Assembly: GCA_003640385.1 (NCBI GenBank)
Contig: RCAB01000418.1
Span: 1 to 56,013, forward strand
Reading direction: 5' to 3'
DNA length: 56,013 nt
From: Setaria digitata
Taxonomy: Eukaryota > Nematoda > Chromadorea > Rhabditida > Setariidae
Below, in pieces: positions 10,498 to 30,300 of this stretch. Every line of letters starts with the position of its first letter. Position 1 is the stretch's first letter. The notes under the pieces were generated by a model. It was not told where the DNA came from, did not search any database, and saw only the letters and a list, made by a program, of their open reading frames with translations. The position numbers were made by a program, and so were the translations under genes.

Positions 10498-11818
10498 ATG
10501 ACTGCAATGAATATAGCATGTAAAATGAAGAGCATTACTAAGCTCGTTGAAATAATTTGCAAGATGATAATGCTTCTTTTTTGAAAAAATTATTTACACA
10601 CTTCAAATCCAAGAATACATTTATGAATTCTTTTTCCATCCAAATAGGCACATCAACTCTCCTCAATTTCACAAAAACTGAGGAATAAAACCTATGTTGT
10701 TCGAGGACCGGACTAATCACACTACCAACAGTCGTAGGATCAACTGCAATCCATAAGGATAAAAAAAGTAAACATTGCAAATCTTCCCCCAATCCTAAAC
10801 CCAATAACAACTAGCCAGGGACCGAGCGTAAGCCTCATAAGCCTATCCATAAGTGTCACATAATTCGGGGGTTACACAGCTCATAATTCGTCCCTTGTAC
10901 ATGTCACACGCCTCACTCACACAGTTGGCGTCTACGGTGTCCTAAGGATATCATCATCGCTGCTTTCACACTTAAGGCTAAAACTTCTCAGTTACTCCGC
11001 AGCACTTCAATTTGCTGCTAATTTACAGTGGTTTGAAATGAAGTGCAGTTTGTTAGAGAATTATTTTTCCATACAACCTACAGCAGACAAACATGCAGAT
11101 TCACATATACACACACAGACACACCTGAATGACGGACGTGTACGTTTGCACCGATCTCATGTGCACTAAAACATACACCACCCACCCGCACATACGTTTC
11201 TACGTACACACACATACACGTAACACGATATGCTAGAGAGGTTTCGAATCAGTCTTATTGTCGTCGGACTTTTTTTTTTCCGCTAAATTTACAAACTCTG
11301 CTACTGCTTGTGTGTATGCGTTCAAGAGTCCGTGTCCGCTCCGTGCCCACGTCCGTGTTCTTTTCATCGAGAATGAATTTTTGTAATTGAAATGGCAGCA
11401 CCAAATGATCCTTTTTTATCATTCTAGAAATCGATACCGAGTATTTTTAATAAGATACTACATTTACATTTCTCAAGTCTATAATTTTTAGATGAGAATG
11501 AAAAATAAAGGAGGAAATGCTGACATTGCTATTGTATGGTAAATATATCATTGACACTATTAATATGGTAGAAAATGATATTTTGCAATAAACTCGCTAA
11601 TTTCATTTTATTAAGATTTGATGTTTAGTGATTAGTTTGTTGCATTACTTAATAACTTTTTAGCATATCATTTGTTAGTTTTCTTTCTTTTTTTTTCAGT
11701 TTATTTGTTGCTAATAGTAATCTATTATTGGCAACTTTACATTATAATTAATCACTTTATGCTTATTTAATTCTTCCATCCATTTCATACAATTAACTTT
11801 TTATCAGTATTATTGTAA
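10498..11818. other. Intergenic DNA with GC-richer and CA-rich patches
   Basis: 10790-11040 and 11230-11370 are noticeably richer in G and C than their surroundings, and 11099-11225 is rich in CA dinucleotides. A minus-strand open frame at 10538-10810 (90 codons) has a plausible amino-acid mix but no motif I recognise. It could be a remnant of an element or a chance frame. No RNA gene could be supported. Confidence 0.5.
11099..11225. repeat. CA-rich low-complexity stretch
   Basis: Several short runs of ACACAC and ACATAC are separated by mixed sequence, for example 11106-11124 and 11205-11220. It is an interrupted microsatellite rather than a clean one. Confidence 0.6.
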
Positions 11819-12343
11819 GTGAAGATTTACAATTTCATTTGTCATTTGCATAGTAATTTTGCTAGTAGCAAAATTTATGCTATAGTAATGCTTTTTGAAT
11901 CTTTTATTTATTTACTTGTGTGCTACTGTCAACTTTTATTTATTTACTTGTGTGTTATTGTCAACATTATTTTACATTATCAGTTGGTGACATTATTTTG
12001 CTGTACCAATTACTGTGTTATTTTTTTTATATTACTAATTATTATTATAAAAGAAAATGAAGAACAATTAGTATTTAGCAGAATAATTATTGCCATCTTA
12101 ATGTTCTTTATTTTGACTATTCGCAAATTAATCTTTTTCGATAACAAACATCAATTTTGTATAGAACTAGAAATTCCATTCATTTTTGAAATATCTGCAC
12201 TTCAAAGAAGAAGTTTTGTACCGATTTTCCTGATGAAATTAAAAAATAATCAATCACTAATCAGAACGTTCTTAATCATAATGAATAACTCCCTCAATTC
12301 ACTACTCTCTTACGTATGCCATCTATCCTTCTCATCTCATTAA
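11819..12343 (+). other. Unrecognised 174-codon open frame, hydrophobic
   Basis: This is the longest uninterrupted frame in the window that is not part of a called gene. It begins with GTG; the first in-frame ATG is at 11888. The N-terminal half is a string of hydrophobic stretches like membrane segments, and the C-terminal half is more polar, with SALQRRSFVPIFLMKLK in it. A 32-base tandem duplication (11901-11932 and 11933-11964) lies inside. T-rich DNA lengthens such frames, because stop codons need A or G, so chance is possible. No family match is claimed. Confidence 0.2.
11901..11964. repeat. 32-bp tandem duplication
   Basis: The block CTTTTATTTATTTACTTGTG at 11901 recurs at 11933, followed in both copies by TG(C/T)TA(C)TTGTCAA-type sequence. 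Two copies, with a few base differences. Confidence 0.7.
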
Positions 12344-14376
12344 TACTAAGTATGCTCAGTAAATAATTCTCTCCATCGAGTAGTGACATCTTTTTCTAAG
12401 CCTAACAATTTTTAACTTTTAAAATCTAAAACCCAGGTGTACTGTCTGTTTCGTATTTCAACATAATCAGATTTATGTTCTTCATATACTTAGCCTGATT
12501 TTATCCTGTCTTTCTTTATAACTTTTTTGTTCTTTTTCTAGTTGCATATATAGAATTGAATACACTTTTTATTTTTTCTTTTTTTGACTACTCACGAAAC
12601 TTCATCCTTTTCTTTATTAATTTAGATAGCTTATTTAGTAAAATAAGCTCGTCAAATCACCCATTAAAATTTCTTTTTCTTCTTTTAATAAAATTCTTCA
12701 AAAATAAAGTTTCATTTTTTTTCTTTTCTGGTAAGATTTTAAAAAAGAGAAGAACGAATTTTTTTTTTTTCATTCTGTTTCCTTCCCTTCACATCTGTCG
12801 TTACTGTTAATTTCTTTCTTGGCTTTATTCATTGTAATATTGCAGTATTATGCCTGTTATCTCACCCAGTATATTTGTCCCATTCTGTTCTGACAGGTTT
12901 GATTTCTCACAATAGTTTTTGGATTTGAACGAAATCATTCTTTTTTCAAATATTTAAAAAAAAAAAAGTAAAACAACTGTAATAAGAAACAAGCAATAAT
13001 GCATTTACAGTAGTAACAATAATAAGTTTGTTTGTTAGTATTTTTTTTTGCTTTGAATATTTTTAATACCCAAATATGTTAGTATTTTTTTTGGTTAATA
13101 TTAATATAGCTACTGAAAGAATCGTACGTTTAAAATGAATTCGATCTTTTTTTTTGTAGTATAGCAAATTAAAAACTGGTTATTAGTTTTTGTTAATCAA
13201 TAAACTCGGGTTGTTATCAGTCACTATTTTCGCTAATACAGCTGTGATTCATTCATTAATTAAAATTAGTAACTAGCTAACTGCTGAGATTAACTAATCA
13301 GTTTTTTTTTTTTTCAGCAATCAAAACTTTGTTCGGGAATGAATATTTGTCCATCCGCATACATTAAGTTACTTACATCGACTCACGTGAAACGGAGCAC
13401 GTAATGGTCTTCAGAATTACATTACGTGGCAATGTTGACATGTTGCGTGATCATACTTAATATTACTATTATTTTCAAAGATAAAAAAGCTATTTACATA
13501 GCAATAGGTTTGTAAATTTTTATGATAAAGGGAGAAATTTCGCTTTTTCTGTGCAATTTTTTTTTATAAATGTCTGCATTTTTTTTTTTCATAGGAAGGA
13601 ACAAATTTGAGATTTATGATTTTAGTATCAAATTGTAAACGAAAACTACTAAATCTTACAGCTTCAATTTCTGTTTTTTGCTTAAAAACTTTCCTCTCTG
13701 GCAGATTTTAAATGTTGCTGTAATAGTTATTTTGATTGTCGCTTGATTCGATTACTTTTAAACTTAAATATCAAAAATAATTTACTATGCTCCTTTTTCA
13801 CTGAAAATTTCCGACATTTTTCAATTCCTACTTCAAGTAATTAAATTATTCGCTTTTGCTTTAATGTGCTACTTTTTTTCGGTTTGAAAGTTTACCTTCT
13901 GTGGTTTAATTTTAATTGCTTAAAATATTGCTATCTACTGACGTTAATAATAATATCTGGTAATGTCTTGACAAACCAGGTATCAGTTACATTTCAAATT
14001 TTTTTTATTTTTCCATTTTTTTTTTTTTTTTAGTAATAGTTTATACAAAAGGTAAAATGGAAGAAGAAGAGACAACTGAAGTGAGGAAAACTAGTTTATT
14101 TTCTTTCAGATAAAAAAAAAAACTTTCAATCTTTAGCATTGGAATCAAGAATAAAAAGTTTTCATCACATAAACACATCCCTTATAATTATCATTTTATC
14201 ATTACTACTATCATAATCACTATTTTATCAATATCATATCACATCATACCATATCACCATCGTTATCCATCATTATTGCAGTTATCACCATCAGCCACAT
14301 CACTATTCGTAAAAAGCTAGCATAATTGCCAACAGTTGTGTCGTCGTCATCGTCGTTGTTTGTGTTGTTATTTCAG
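12344..14376. other. Intergenic AT-rich DNA
   Basis: No gene supported. The open frame at 12556-12810 is Phe/Ser/Lys low complexity. Poly-T and poly-A runs are frequent. A loose ATC/ATT trinucleotide-rich stretch covers about 14180-14300 and a GTC/GTT-rich one covers about 14336-14372. Confidence 0.6.
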
Positions 14377-14476
14377 ATGGGAATGAAGAAACGCAACTAA
14401 CACTGCCTGTTGTTCCGTTGACGTTCGTCTTGCTTGTCTAGCTGGCAGTAGCGTCGGGATTTGCTTTCTAGTTGAG
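14377..14476 (+). other. Candidate non-coding first exon
   Basis: TTATTTCAG ends at 14376 and GAG|GTAAGA follows 14476, giving a 100-base segment with both splice signals in strong form. It is GC-richer than its surroundings and has no long frame; the ATG right at its start reads only seven codons. It could be a spliced-leader-accepting 5' untranslated exon of the glycogen phosphorylase gene 1.4 kb downstream. RNA evidence is needed to assign it. Confidence 0.3.
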
Positions 14477-15911
14477 GTAAGATGAAAACTTTTCCATCAT
14501 TTAAACGAGAGACCCATCCCTGTTCGTCTATTGCACGGTGCTTACTTCCCTGAGGCCACCTGTTGTTCGGCCAGATAGATCACATTCCGTGCTACCGAAA
14601 TGCTTACTCCATTCTTCTCAAACTACGAAGATATCTGTTTATTTTTTCATAGCATTATTGTGCAGTCCACAACTTGCCACTTTTCCAGGCTTGTTCTTTG
14701 GATCATTTGATGATGACCGAATGAGTATGTATATATGTGCTTGACACAGAAGTATCGACTATTTTTTTTAATGTTTTAATCAAGATTGCAAGGCTTGTAG
14801 CAATGGAAGGAATTGTGCCAATTTTAATTTTCTTTCCAATTTAGGTGAAATGTTTCGGAAGAAATATAAAAGTTCTTTTGTTTTGGGAAAGATGGACTAA
14901 ATAACAGAAACAAACCAAAGGTGTGCAGGTAAATGAGCAGTGAAGAAAAGTGAGTGGTGAGATGGGGATATGTTGGTGTAACTTAACAAGTAATTAATTA
15001 ATTTTGTGTCCAAATAAGTATATCACGTCGACATTGGCAGTATCCGAGTCTATTATTGATAGATAGTATCGTGAATGATATTATTACGGAATATTCTAAT
15101 GGATTTTTGATATTACTATGATTATTTATCGAAATTTCAGATGAGGGATAAATAGCACATAAAATCCATAAAAAAACAATGATGAAGAACGACGACTAGA
15201 AGCAGCATTGGAAATGAGCATTTGTTTTCTTGTAATAGGTATACGAACAATTTCGGATCCTTTATAAGGCTCGAAGTACACGTCAGGAGTATTAAAATAA
15301 TAGAAACTACACCGTAGTATATTAAACCTGAATGTTATTACTTCCTAGGTCAAGCCCCATGCTTAACACAACTGTCTTTTATCTTTCTGAAGCAGTAATT
15401 ATTTTGTCACATTGAAGCAAATAGCTACTGAGAGCGAAATCCTAAGCTAACGAACTTGCAAACTGAATCACTTTGGAAATCTTTAGAGAAATCAGTTCTT
15501 TGTTTAGAATATTTTCAAAATGTTATTTGTAAGTTCAAAGTCTCCTGTTGGCAAAAGATTTACAAAAAAAAAAAAACCCTGTCAATACTTGTGTGTCAAA
15601 TATTCCATTAATGAAGCAGTGAGGTGCCTTTTCATTCCCGAAATTCTACGCATATGTGATGCCATTACGTCTCCTTCCGATTCCATGCAAATCATGCTTA
15701 CAATTACGATTGAGCTTCTTTTCCTTCCAAATTTTACTTGTCTTTCAACTGCTGCCACACAGATTTAATTGTTCCTCAAAGAATCTACATTTTGCAGAAA
15801 TCCAGCATATGGATTGTGACTTACTTTCTTGAAATCGTGTGCTGTTGAGTGAATGCCAATAAAGTCAGCCAGTCATAAAGTAATAAGGTTTATTGAAGGG
15901 AGGACAAGAAG
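14477..15911. other. DNA between the candidate exon and the phosphorylase start
   Basis: Two possible acceptors precede the phosphorylase start: TTTTGCAG ending at 15797 and TTGAAG ending at 15898. Use of the first would give a leader with two upstream ATGs (near 15809 and 15853), the second of which overlaps the main start out of frame. Use of the second would give a clean 13-base leader. Open frames at 14538-14744 and 15520-15768 are not supported as genes. Confidence 0.45.
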
Positions 15912-23179
<7,268 letters not shown>

Positions 23180-24340
23180 ATTCATTTCCTTGCATTATTT
23201 TAGTTCGTACTATAGCAGTGTTGTTGTTTAGACGGAATATATATGTAATTTAATGATCTTTTGCATAAGACTATTATGATAGAACATCAAAAACTGGTAG
23301 TAACTAGAATATTAGAAAAGTGGAGTTTTTTCTAAAGTGTCTGTTTTAAATCTTTTCCTTCACTCTTCAGATTTAGTTAGAAATGGAATTCCTTTTGTTC
23401 TTTTTTTTTCTTTTTCAAGTCTTATGAATTTTTTGCACGCAATTCCCATCATGTTGCTTTTATTCTAATATGTTTTTCAACGAGTATTAATATGCCTTTG
23501 CGGTTATGCCATAATAACATTGACTTTTTTAAAAATATAGTGCCCGGTTTATAGCGTACTTCCATGTACTTGATCGAATAGTGTTAAGGGTAAAAAATTT
23601 TCACATTTTATTATTGTGAACAATTCAAAAAAGTGCTGGAATTGATTGAATTCAACAAATCAACTCTTACTTATCTTCTGAAAGTTTTAAAATATCGAAA
23701 ACTTCCTTCGAAATTATGGGGAAATTTTAAATTTTGGCCGTTATATGATTATAAATATATGAACGTTAAATAATATAAATATATGAGTCAAAATGACTTT
23801 GGTAATTGAAAAGATATTTAAATGTAATAGCAACTTTTTTTTTAACCTTACTCGGAATATAGCGTCAGTAAAGAATTTAACTTCGGTAGTTTTAGTAGAA
23901 TTCCTTTTTCGTCAAGTTCAAACTAGTAACTTATTGTTTTGTCTTAAATAAAGGATCATTTATCCATTTTTTAAAATTAAATCTGATGGTGAAGTTGCCA
24001 GCTATTAAGGCATTATTTTGAGTTATGAGCATGCAAATAATTAAATAAGTAGGGGTTATCAACATGAGGTAAGATTATCTGCAGTCAGGAATGGATTACT
24101 GGTTGTGGTTTTAACAGAACCGGAACAGTTCATTTTTCAGTTAAATTGCTGAAAACATTGAAAATGATGTGTTTCTCTGTGTAAGGCACTGATAAGGAGT
24201 TCTAAATTGCGAGGTGTGATTGTCGCACTAATGGTCGTGTTATATAGCATCTGAAGTTTTCTCTATTCTTAATTCTAAGATGTCGTTCAAAGATTCCCTC
24301 ACATACGTATGTTTTGTGAATCATTTGGATTTACTTTCAG
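23180..24340. other. Intergenic DNA between phosphorylase and INTS5
   Basis: About 1.2 kb with no open frame of note. An AATAAA at 23947-23952 is a possible polyadenylation signal for the phosphorylase transcript. The gap is large compared with classical C. elegans operon spacing (about 100 bases), so an operon is not demanded by the layout, though both genes point the same way. Confidence 0.5.
24331..24340 (+). promoter_or_regulatory. Probable trans-splice acceptor of INTS5
   Basis: TTACTTTCAG ends at 24340, 25 bases before the ATG at 24366. The short leader and the lack of any upstream coding exon suggest spliced-leader addition here. It could also be a cis acceptor for an unseen non-coding exon. 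Confidence 0.55.
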
Positions 24341-24365
24341 TGATTTGAGGAAACTAAGCTTAAGT

Positions 24366-27300
24366 ATGTCAGCTCATCCATTATCGTCTCATGGTACTTC
24401 TTTGGACCATCCACGTTTGATACAATTGGTTGAGGAAGATGATGAACTTCCGAACACCCAGGTAATAGTTTGCAGAATCTTGTTCTCAACATACTCATTA
24501 GTTGCTAGTTAGAAGTAAAATATTATTGTGTGTTATAGCCACCATATTTCATTAGTTATAGTAGCAGTTGTTGAATTCATAATGTTTAATATCAGATATT
24601 ACAAAGATATTTGGTTGACATTTACGCGATTACCGGCGGAATAGATGATATTGGAATGGTATATCGGAATCTAAGACCAATATGGGCAAACAATGCAGCT
24701 TCACATTTGGTGGATCCCTGTATAAAAATTTTGTCAAAAATACCGAGCTCCAGGTATTTTTAATAGATTTTTATGATTTTTAGGATAATTCGTTTGAGGT
24801 ATTAGGTAAAAATAAGCTTCGTAAATTCATAAGGAAAGTAGCAAAGACTTCAGTTGTTTAAATCTTTTTTGTTAGACGTTACAACGTATTTTTTTCAGTG
24901 TTTTCAATAGAAAACTGTTAAATCTATAAGAAGTTTTGTTTTGAACTATATTTTCTAGTAGGCTCACATAAAGATTTGTGTTTTAACCGCAAGATTTCGT
25001 GTGATCACAATTTAAATTGACAACTGTTGAATTAGCTTCCGACCACCTCGGACTGGATTTCATCACATCATGAAGCTCATCTACTGACCTTGTATTTTAT
25101 TAATTTAATTTCATTTACAGACCTGCTGTTTTGAATTATATTGGTATGTTGACACATGAAGCAACACATTTGTATTTGTCCAAAAAGGAAAATCCACATA
25201 TTGGTTTGATTTTGATAAATTAATTTGATTTATTTCAAAACTTTCATGTGAATAATATTTGCATAAGCGGATACCTAAGGGAATAAATCTATGCGTGTGT
25301 ATAGTTTTATTTGCCTGCAGGTTCTTTACATCAATAATTTGGAGAAAAAAAATGCTGAATCATTCTTGATAACCTGGTCCACCCTCCGCTTCTTTACTTA
25401 TTTAAATGATGCTTCAACAAAAGATGAGGATTCCTTAAATGTACTTTGTGAGAGTGTGCAACAATTGAAAATAGGGAAAATTTATTTTGCTTGGAAAATC
25501 CAATTTAGCTCATTTACTATCTTAAAAGTTATTCCAGTGACTGTAATATAGGATTACCTGCCACTAAGGAAATTGCTCTTTGTTTCGCTTTTAAGAAGAA
25601 ATGGGATGAATTCCGAGAATGACGGGCGATTAAGTTTTGGTAGTTGTGACGGGAAACTTTTTTTGAAACAATTGTTGTCTGAATTTTGTCAACATCATAT
25701 GATCAAGACAAAATGTACTTAACTGGAGTCTCTGACTTTTGGATATGAAAAAAATTAATTTGTTGCAGCAGCTGATACTGTTAATATTGAGCGTGCGGTA
25801 CGGAAGCTTACAAGTGAATTTCGCCGTCTGCTAGTTAGAACACAGTCAAAAGGCTCTGCATTTGATATCCTTGTGGTACATTTTACTTTTCAGATTTCCC
25901 ATCTGTTGTAATAGCTATTAGTATAATCCAAAAATGTTTTGCAGAAATTATGCTCTCTATGATTTTGATGACGGATGTAATTTGATCAACTTGAAGTTGT
26001 GGAGTGCATGTCGTAGACATTTTATAAAATATTTTTTGTCAAGAAGTTAGGCCGAACAGAATAAGTTGCGGAAGATTTAAAATATTTTACTGGTTAATCT
26101 GCTCGAATTTTTGCGAAATCTTAGTAATTGAACAGTTTTTAAGCTGTTAAAATGCTAAAATTTTCCGAAGGGTATAAGTACGGGTGTGAGTCTCGCTACA
26201 TAGGTTGCTCGTAATTTTGATAAGTTTAGTGAAGTAAAGTAGTGCGAAATTTCAAAAGAAATTTCAATTATAACTGTTGTTAAGAATTTTGTGCTCCATT
26301 AAGAGGATAAATTGCATTAAAATCTCAAGGAAATAAAAGCTATGAAATGAAAATTGGAAAATTGGGCTATGAAAATTTCGATGATTTTGCACCGTGAAAA
26401 TCTCGGTTTCTTTTTTGTTGTTTTCGCAAAGCCGAAATTTGTTTTTTTTTTTTCTAGTGGGCTTGTAATTTATTTGTTGAAATTTGTAAATACAACTACG
26501 AGCGTCCAATTGCCAAAAGTGCCGGCATCACATTGCCTGCCTTGCTTGCTTTGTTCGATTCATGCCCGGCTGTTTCAAGTGTTATCAAATTAACAGATAA
26601 AGCAATCGCCTTGTTGTAAGTTCTAAACATATTTTTCAGTGTCTTGAATATTATCATTTTGAATACCATCATTTGATCATTAGAAGTCCAGCTTTCAAAA
26701 TAAGATTTAAGAGGCCTAATAGCTCGAAATCAGATAAATATGCTTCTGAGAATATGAGATCAAAAGATTTTTATATCACGGCGTTATGCTTTGTACTGAT
26801 TGGGGATGGAATCGATATTAAGAAGTTATAAAAAAATGTCTCCTACTAAACAAATAGTATTCAGCACTAGCTGACGTCCTTTACTTGAAAAACTTGTCGA
26901 CAGTAATTTCAGGCTGAACACTACACCTGACGAATGTTTATCAATACTGATTGATGCCTCTGCGCATGGTTTCTGTTTTGCTTGGATATGGCTGCACATT
27001 GCGTAAGTTCAAGATTTGTGTGTGGCGCATGTTTGATTTAATTCTATACAATAAGAAATGTAATTCAAATCTTATCTTTTGTTGATTGTAGTTTCATTAG
27101 ATTTGAAGTCTAGACCGAGTAAGATTTTTTTTTTATACGGTAGATTTGGCCTAAAAAAAGTTGGATCCCAGGGAAAATAACTGTTTCAGTGTTTCGTTTC
27201 CTGATGCCATTGTTGGTCATTTGTTAAAGATAGGAATGCAAGACTTCAAACAGTATCTCAGCGCAGTGCAGGTAATTCTTCCATCCTCATTTTAACGTAA

Positions 27301-30300
27301 AATATATTCAAACTGGAAATGGTTTTAAATGATTAGCTGATTTCCAGTATATGAAATTAACATTATTATAAGTAAGGTATATAATGGGGAAACATTCTCA
27401 CTATTATTCATGCATTTGCATTGTTCAGAAAAAGCTTAGTTTAGAAATTCAAATTTATATGTTGTTCATTCTAAACCTTCTAAGTTTTCCTGTCTTTCGT
27501 ATCTTAGTTTATTATTGCTATGCTTTTTTCGTCACATTTATTTTTTCTTCACAATCTCGAAGCTTTTTTAAACATAATTATGTTATATCTTGAGTTTTAC
27601 ACTTTTCTGCACAAATGAGTCATTGATTAGATATTTTTTAGACCAGTCAAGTGCCCATAGAACTTCACGAAAGTTATAAGCAGAAGTTTGTGTCGATCTG
27701 TGATGTGTTTACATTTCTTGCAAGTCAAAATAACGCTGAATTACGAAATGCAATGCGAGATATTATAGGTGTATGTTATACTTCTATTATAGCTACATGA
27801 TTATATACATCCGGAGACTGTTTGAACCAATAAATACACTGACTACCTGTTAAAAAATAGGTTTAATGTTGATGTGAAATGTTTTACAGAATGATCGAGA
27901 AGTTTTCGAAAATGCTGAAGCTACCGCAGAGCAGCTGCAAAATTTGTCATTGCCATTTTTAATTAAAATGGTAGCAAATTCGCCCGATATACTACGATTT
28001 CTGGTACATAACGCTTATGATTTGGGTGAGTACTCGCTTTAGTTGAATTAGATAATAAGTGAAAGTTTTCGCCTGTTCTTCCAGAAACCCTATGTGAAGT
28101 TATATGGTGATCTTGATGCTGGTTTTCAAAACGAAGTGAAATTGTAATCTGCTGGTAGAATTTTTAGTTACAACAAATTTTGTTGTCAATGGTGCGAAAT
28201 ATGTGTCACAGTTAAACAAGCAATGTCTTTTACCACTGCTGCCGAATACGGAATATACTTATACTGCATTCATACGTCAAATGATATTTTATCTGAATTC
28301 GGATGCCTTGACGCATATCGTAGAACTATTGTTACCAGTAGCTTTCGATGACAGTATTTTCAAAAGTTTGTGGTTTCTGAATTTCTGACTTTTAAATTAA
28401 GAAATTAGTGTAATCTTTTCTTTTTTTTCAGAACCATGACAATTCTTAGTTGCACTTTTTTGTTGAGACCATACTCCTGTTCAAATATTTTTCATTAAAC
28501 TTAAGTATTAATTTAGCTAGGTTAGCGCTCCTTGAGAAATATATTTTCCTTTTAGCATTACAAATAAATTTCTTTTTCCAGAATTTGGTAACTACGATCC
28601 ATCTTTCCAGACATCGATGAAGGACGGTGCATTCCAAGTTTTGGTAATTCGCAGCAAGCTTGTACTAAATTCAATATTCGAAATAATTTTCTTGTTCAAT
28701 CTCTTTTTTTAAGAGATTGAATATGTAGTTTAATTTTTTGTTTATAGAAAATTCTTTCCTATTTGCAGACAGAGATATTTGGGATGGTTGTGTCATTGGT
28801 TCATAATCAAGCAATGTATAGCGTCGCCGAAAATGCTCTCTTAAAACGATGTGCCAGTAGTGTTGAAATTCTGGAAGAAGCATTGCAAAATTCAATGTTT
28901 GGTGGGAGAAGGTCTATATCTTTTTTTATATGGCAAATTTCAATTTAATTTATTCTTTATTTCAATTTATATATATATATATATATATATATCTTCTTTT
29001 CTCTCCTGTTGCTTTTAAATCCCAATAAAACAAAATCGATTTTCTTTACGGTGACTGTTTTGTAAAATTAACTGTTCACTTTATTTTTAATAAATTACTC
29101 AATTGTTCAAGTAATTTCAACAGAAAATCTTTATTTAGATCCAAATTGTTTATTCCATATATTCACGCATTTTGTATTGCTTCTGGTTCTGTACGCACAG
29201 CGGAAATTATAGCTAGATATATTATTGAAGCAAATGATGAAAAACAAGTGAGATTTTTTTTGTGATTTGAATCCTTTGTCAGCAATTCTGCTGAAGTTGT
29301 TAATTTCTCTACAGCTATTTCAAAAAATTGCCTTTTTTTCAGCTTGCTTGTCTCATTGCACTGCTAACATCGTTAATTATTTTTATGCCAAGTATCTCTG
29401 AAGATGCAATAAGAAACTTTTTTGCTAACCGTGCAATGTTGATGCTCGAAAAGAAACGTGAATCTTCAAAGAAATTGATTCAAATTGGTAAGTTACGGAC
29501 AAGTTAGGTTACTTTAAAAGTGATTTTTTTTTTTCTTTGACAACAGAACTGGATTGGCTAGATTATAACAGCCGTTTTTTGAGACTCGATGTAGACCACA
29601 TTTGTTTGGTATTAATAAAGATTTTGGTTTTTTCGATTAGTGTAATACAGAAATGATCTGTTAAAAATTTTCAGGTAATTTACCAAGTACGCCATTTTTC
29701 GAAAATAATTTTTATGATATCAGATGGTTGCATAATTTACGGATACTGAATGAATGGGAGAAGATGTCGAATGAGGAGCACACTATCAAATATATCAGGT
29801 CTGTCAGTAAGTGCTATATATATATATTTATATCAGGACACTAAAATTAATTTTTTTGTTTTGTTTCAGGTTTGAAATGTCTAAACATTATGGTGAGTTG
29901 GCAACCGAAGTTTTGAGGTGGACAGTAGATGCTTTATCTAGTTTGAAACGAAAGGACATGGTATTTTTTTAAAGAAAAAAGTTTAAGATTTAATTTCAGA
30001 GTCAGTTATTTACCAAGAGCAACATTTTAGGCGGAATCGTCGTATTTCAAACAATTTTAAAAGTTCCGTCAATAATCATATTTTCAATGAATGTTTTAGG
30101 ATGATGTTTCAAGGAATGAAATGAGAGACTCTATAGTACAAGCAGCTATTTCACTATGCTCATCCATAGGACCACCACCTGTTCTGGAACCAAAATATCC
30201 CTACAAATTAAGTGCTCAATTTGCATCGTTAACAGTTTTATTGTTGGACTGTGTTGGACGGGGTTGGTATTTCATGATGAGCAACTTTTTCTCAATTTTT

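Noticed and set aside
10958..10990. ATCGCTGCTTTCACACTTAAGGCTAAAA, reminiscent of the start of U2 snRNA
   Set aside because: Similarity fades after about 30 bases and there is no branch-point recognition segment or Sm site; not a U2 gene.
11239..11256. GGTTTCGAATC, like the T-arm of a tRNA
   Set aside because: No matching acceptor stem, D-arm or anticodon arm can be found upstream at tRNA spacing.
14547..14554. TCCCTGAG, identical to the lin-4/miR-125 seed, within a possible stem GCACGG/CCGTGC (about 14533-14594)
   Set aside because: Only the 8-base seed matches; the rest of the mature microRNA does not, and the opposite arm does not pair with it.
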